From the NCBI GenBank assembly GCA_944331895.1, contig CALVIX010000004.1:94520-158519 (forward strand): a DNA stretch of 64,000 nucleotides. The letters run 5' to 3'. Under the pieces are notes generated by a model, which saw only the letters and a list, made by a program, of their open reading frames with translations, did not search any database and was not told the DNA's origin. This document shows, in pieces, positions 62,181-64,000 of the stretch; position 1 is the stretch's first letter, and each line of letters begins with the position of its first letter. Both the position numbers and the translations under genes were made by a program. The stretch is from an uncultured Bacilli bacterium (GTDB taxonomy: Bacteria > Bacillota_I > Bacilli_A > RF39 > UBA660).

Positions 62181-63465
62181 CTAGTTTTGCCCTTGCTCTA
62201 ATTTTTTTAACTGTTTCTAATTCACTGGCTGTCACGAATTGATATCCTTGTTCCTTTAGGGAGGGAATGATGATTTTCAATGCTTCATAAGAACGTTTGT
62301 GTGTATCGTGCATTAAAATAATAGAAGTATCTTGACAGGATTCTAAAACGCGATTTGCGATGGTATTAGCATTTTTAATTTTCCAATCCGATGAATCGAC
62401 TGTCCACATGATGGGAGTTAAATTTACTTGATGTTTTAAATCATCATTTACGGCTCCATAGGTAGGACGAAATACGCGAGGGGTAAATCCAGTTAGATTT
62501 TTAATTGTATCTTGTGTTAAGATAATTTCTTCTTGCAAATCATCATCATCTAATTTCGTTAGCCATTTATGAGAAAAAGAATGATTCCCGATTTCGTTCC
62601 CATTTTTTAACATTGTTTGAACTGTTTCTTGATAACGGTTAATTTTATTTCCGATGAGGAAGAATGTTGCTGTTACTTCTTCTTTTTGTAACAGTTTCAA
62701 AATTTGATCTGTATAATAACTAGGTCCATCGTCAAAAGTAAGCGCGATTACTTTTTTATTAGGATCGATTACTTTTTCTGGAATAGAAATCGTCTCATGT
62801 TCTTCTTCAAAAACACCCCGTTCAAAGTCAATTCTTAAACCGATTTTATCTAGAGGAATTTCTATCGAAACGATATCTTCATATCCGATAGTTAATTGCT
62901 CTGGATTATAGTACAGAATAAGATAATCTTCAGTTAGTGTAAAAAGAGAGAAGTGATCAAAATTAGGGGCCATCATTTCCGAAAAATTTTCCATTTCAAT
63001 ACAATCTTTATATTTAGAAAGTAACGCCTCTTTCATAAGTGGCATAATTTTTTTTAACTCCTCTTTTGATATGAAGTCTTCGAGCGTTAATATTTTTTCC
63101 TTCTTTTGATCTAAGACGTATGTATGAATACTATTGTTAGTATGTTCTAATGCATCTGACTGAATCATCGTAGAAAGAGTGATCATCATATACCGTTCGT
63201 GAAGTATGTTATAGGTATAAGATAGATTAAATTCAGATGGTGTTGAAAGAGATTTCGTATCCTTTTGGAATTTTTGATAGTCGTGGTCTACATCTTTTTT
63301 AATTTGTTCGTCTAATTCTTTATAGTTGGTAATAGGGTAATTGATTGCTACTTTTTGATATTCGTTTTGTCGAATCATCGTTTTTACTTTTTCTCGTACG
63401 ACTACTTTATCTTCACATCCGATGAAAAGAATGATAGATAAGACTAATAAAGTTAGTTTTTTCAT
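62173..63465 (-). CDS. Lipoprotein polysaccharide deacetylase (NodB/CE4 family)
   Basis: About 430 aa. The ATG at 63465 follows AGGTGAT; a GTG three codons earlier overlaps that site. The signal peptide ends in a lipobox-like FIGC, so the protein is probably a lipoprotein facing the wall. Residues about 40-210 form an N-terminal domain of the DUF4163/DUF3298 kind (YMMITLSTMIQSDALEH; EDIVSIEIPLDKI). The CE4 domain (about 232-420) shows TFDDGP near 240, the zinc-binding HSFSH near 293, RPTYG near 333 and ILMHDTH near 388. Deacetylates GlcNAc or MurNAc of peptidoglycan or a wall polysaccharide. Confidence 0.9.
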   Translation of the reverse strand: MKKLTLLVLSIILFIGCEDKVVVREKVKTMIRQNEYQKVAINYPITNYKELDEQIKKDVDHDYQKFQKDTKSLSTPSEFNLSYTYNILHERYMMITLSTMIQSDALEHTNNSIHTYVLDQKKEKILTLEDFISKEELKKIMPLMKEALLSKYKDCIEMENFSEMMAPNFDHFSLFTLTEDYLILYYNPEQLTIGYEDIVSIEIPLDKIGLRIDFERGVFEEEHETISIPEKVIDPNKKVIALTFDDGPSYYTDQILKLLQKEEVTATFFLIGNKINRYQETVQTMLKNGNEIGNHSFSHKWLTKLDDDDLQEEIILTQDTIKNLTGFTPRVFRPTYGAVNDDLKHQVNLTPIMWTVDSSDWKIKNANTIANRVLESCQDTSIILMHDTHKRSYEALKIIIPSLKEQGYQFVTASELETVKKIRARAKLDA

Positions 63466-63565
63466 ACATATCACCTGTTAAAATATATTCAAAACTAGTT
63501 AAAAACAATACAAAATAATTTTGATATGGAATATAAGAAAATAGGAGAAGGAAGGTGTATGATAA

Positions 63566-63922
63566 ATGGAACAATTATTTCCAGCTAAATTACTCGATTT
63601 ACTTGTCATCAGTGTTACGTTTAGTATGGTTAGCATGGTTTTTATACAAAAATGTAAATCTATGAAATTTATTCGAAAAAAATGGCAACTGTGTTTGTTA
63701 AATTTCTTATTTTCTTTTCTTGTCGGAATGCCGTTTGCGAATGTTTTTTACGATATTTCATGGTTAGATTCGATATGGGTTGGATTATTTACTTTCGTCG
63801 GGGCTCCATCCATTTACGACGCACTAAAGAATCAAAAGATTTTCAATTATAAGCCAAGTTCATTACAAGATACGATATCGATACCAAAAGAAAATGAAAT
63901 TACGATACCAAAAGATGATTAG
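63566..63922 (+). CDS. Small holin-like membrane protein
   Basis: 118 aa; AGGTG eight bases upstream of the ATG. Two or three hydrophobic helices (about 10-29, 44-66, 68-85) and a hydrophilic tail with two copies of an S/T-I-P-K-E/D motif (ISIPKENE, ITIPKDD). The FVGAPSIYDALK element after the last helix reminds me of small membrane proteins in phage or integrative elements called holin-like. The gene may be the first of a mobile segment continuing past the right edge. Confidence 0.5.
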   Translation: MEQLFPAKLLDLLVISVTFSMVSMVFIQKCKSMKFIRKKWQLCLLNFLFSFLVGMPFANVFYDISWLDSIWVGLFTFVGAPSIYDALKNQKIFNYKPSSLQDTISIPKENEITIPKDD

Positions 63923-63942
63923 TTTATAAATTGAAAAATTAA

Positions 63943-63991
63943 GTGTCCGAAAAGGACAAAAAAAGACACATAGAAATACCTATGATACAAT
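63943..63991. promoter_or_regulatory. Nested inverted repeats and -10-like site at right edge
   Basis: TGTCC (63944-63948) / GGACA (63954-63958); GTGTC (63943-63947) / GACAC (63965-63969); CATAG (63969-63973) / CTATG (63980-63984); then TG-A-TACAAT (63983-63991). This arrangement looks like an operator region in front of a gene beyond the window. Not further testable here. Confidence 0.35.
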
Positions 63992-64000
63992 GTAAGTGCG

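Overview
The window is an AT-rich chromosomal segment from a member of the Bacilli/Firmicutes. The supporting markers are PolC, the RNA polymerase delta subunit beside argS, DnaD beside nth, a GerQ-type spore-coat protein, and LemA and DUF1934 (YwiB-like) proteins. TGA is a normal stop codon, so the code is standard. The tmRNA tag is long and ends in AVAFA, more like Mollicutes tags than the short LAA tags of Bacillus. My inference is an uncultured or gut-associated lineage on the Erysipelotrichia/RF39/Mollicutes side of Bacilli. The exact taxon cannot be fixed from the sequence alone.

Layout. 1-1.8 kb: the 3' end of an unknown operon, an unknown 167-aa protein and a decayed ASCH-domain fragment. 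1.8-3.75 kb: a class A penicillin-binding protein on the minus strand. 3.8-9.2 kb: housekeeping genes ywiB-argS-rpoE, hup, cca, dnaD-nth. 9.2-13.7 kb: lemA and gerQ (minus), an ABC exporter pair, solitary pduL with a Cys-rich partner, and a small membrane protein. 13.8-20.5 kb: a trans-translation block with two RNase R paralogues flanking smpB, followed by ssrA; an S66 (MccF/LdcA-like) peptidase gene lies inside it. 20.5-21.6 kb: a scar next to ssrA made of a truncated conjugative coupling ATPase and the 3' end of an AraC-family gene. 21.7-24.9 kb: an FtsX-type ABC exporter. 25.1-32.7 kb: a secreted glucosaminidase-like repeat protein, a kinase-less six-PASTA membrane protein and an unrecognised 567-aa protein. 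32.8-34.6 kb: prfA-prmC. 34.6-56.7 kb: a large surface-polysaccharide locus. 56.8-63.9 kb: polC, unknown proteins, a lipoprotein polysaccharide deacetylase and a holin-like membrane protein.

How the genes work together. The polysaccharide locus makes dTDP-L-rhamnose (rmlACDB), assembles a probably rhamnose-containing glycan with six to eight glycosyltransferases (GT2, GT4 and an Alg13/Alg14 pair), and exports it by a Wzm/Wzt-type ABC transporter. A GtrA plus large multi-membrane (GT-C-like) protein pair may decorate it outside the cell. An O-antigen-ligase-like protein, an acyltransferase and a seven-repeat GH25 muramidase complete the surface module. No initiating polyprenyl-phosphate glycosyltransferase and no LCP ligase lie inside the window. 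The PBP, glucosaminidase-like protein, PASTA protein, GH25 enzyme and deacetylase make this a region strongly weighted to cell-wall biology.

Regulatory pattern. Promoters in front of many transcription units share an extended -10 (TGN-TATAAT or close) with little or no -35. Rho-independent terminators are frequent and often bidirectional between convergent genes. I found no CRISPR array, tRNA, rRNA, intact insertion sequence or intact prophage.
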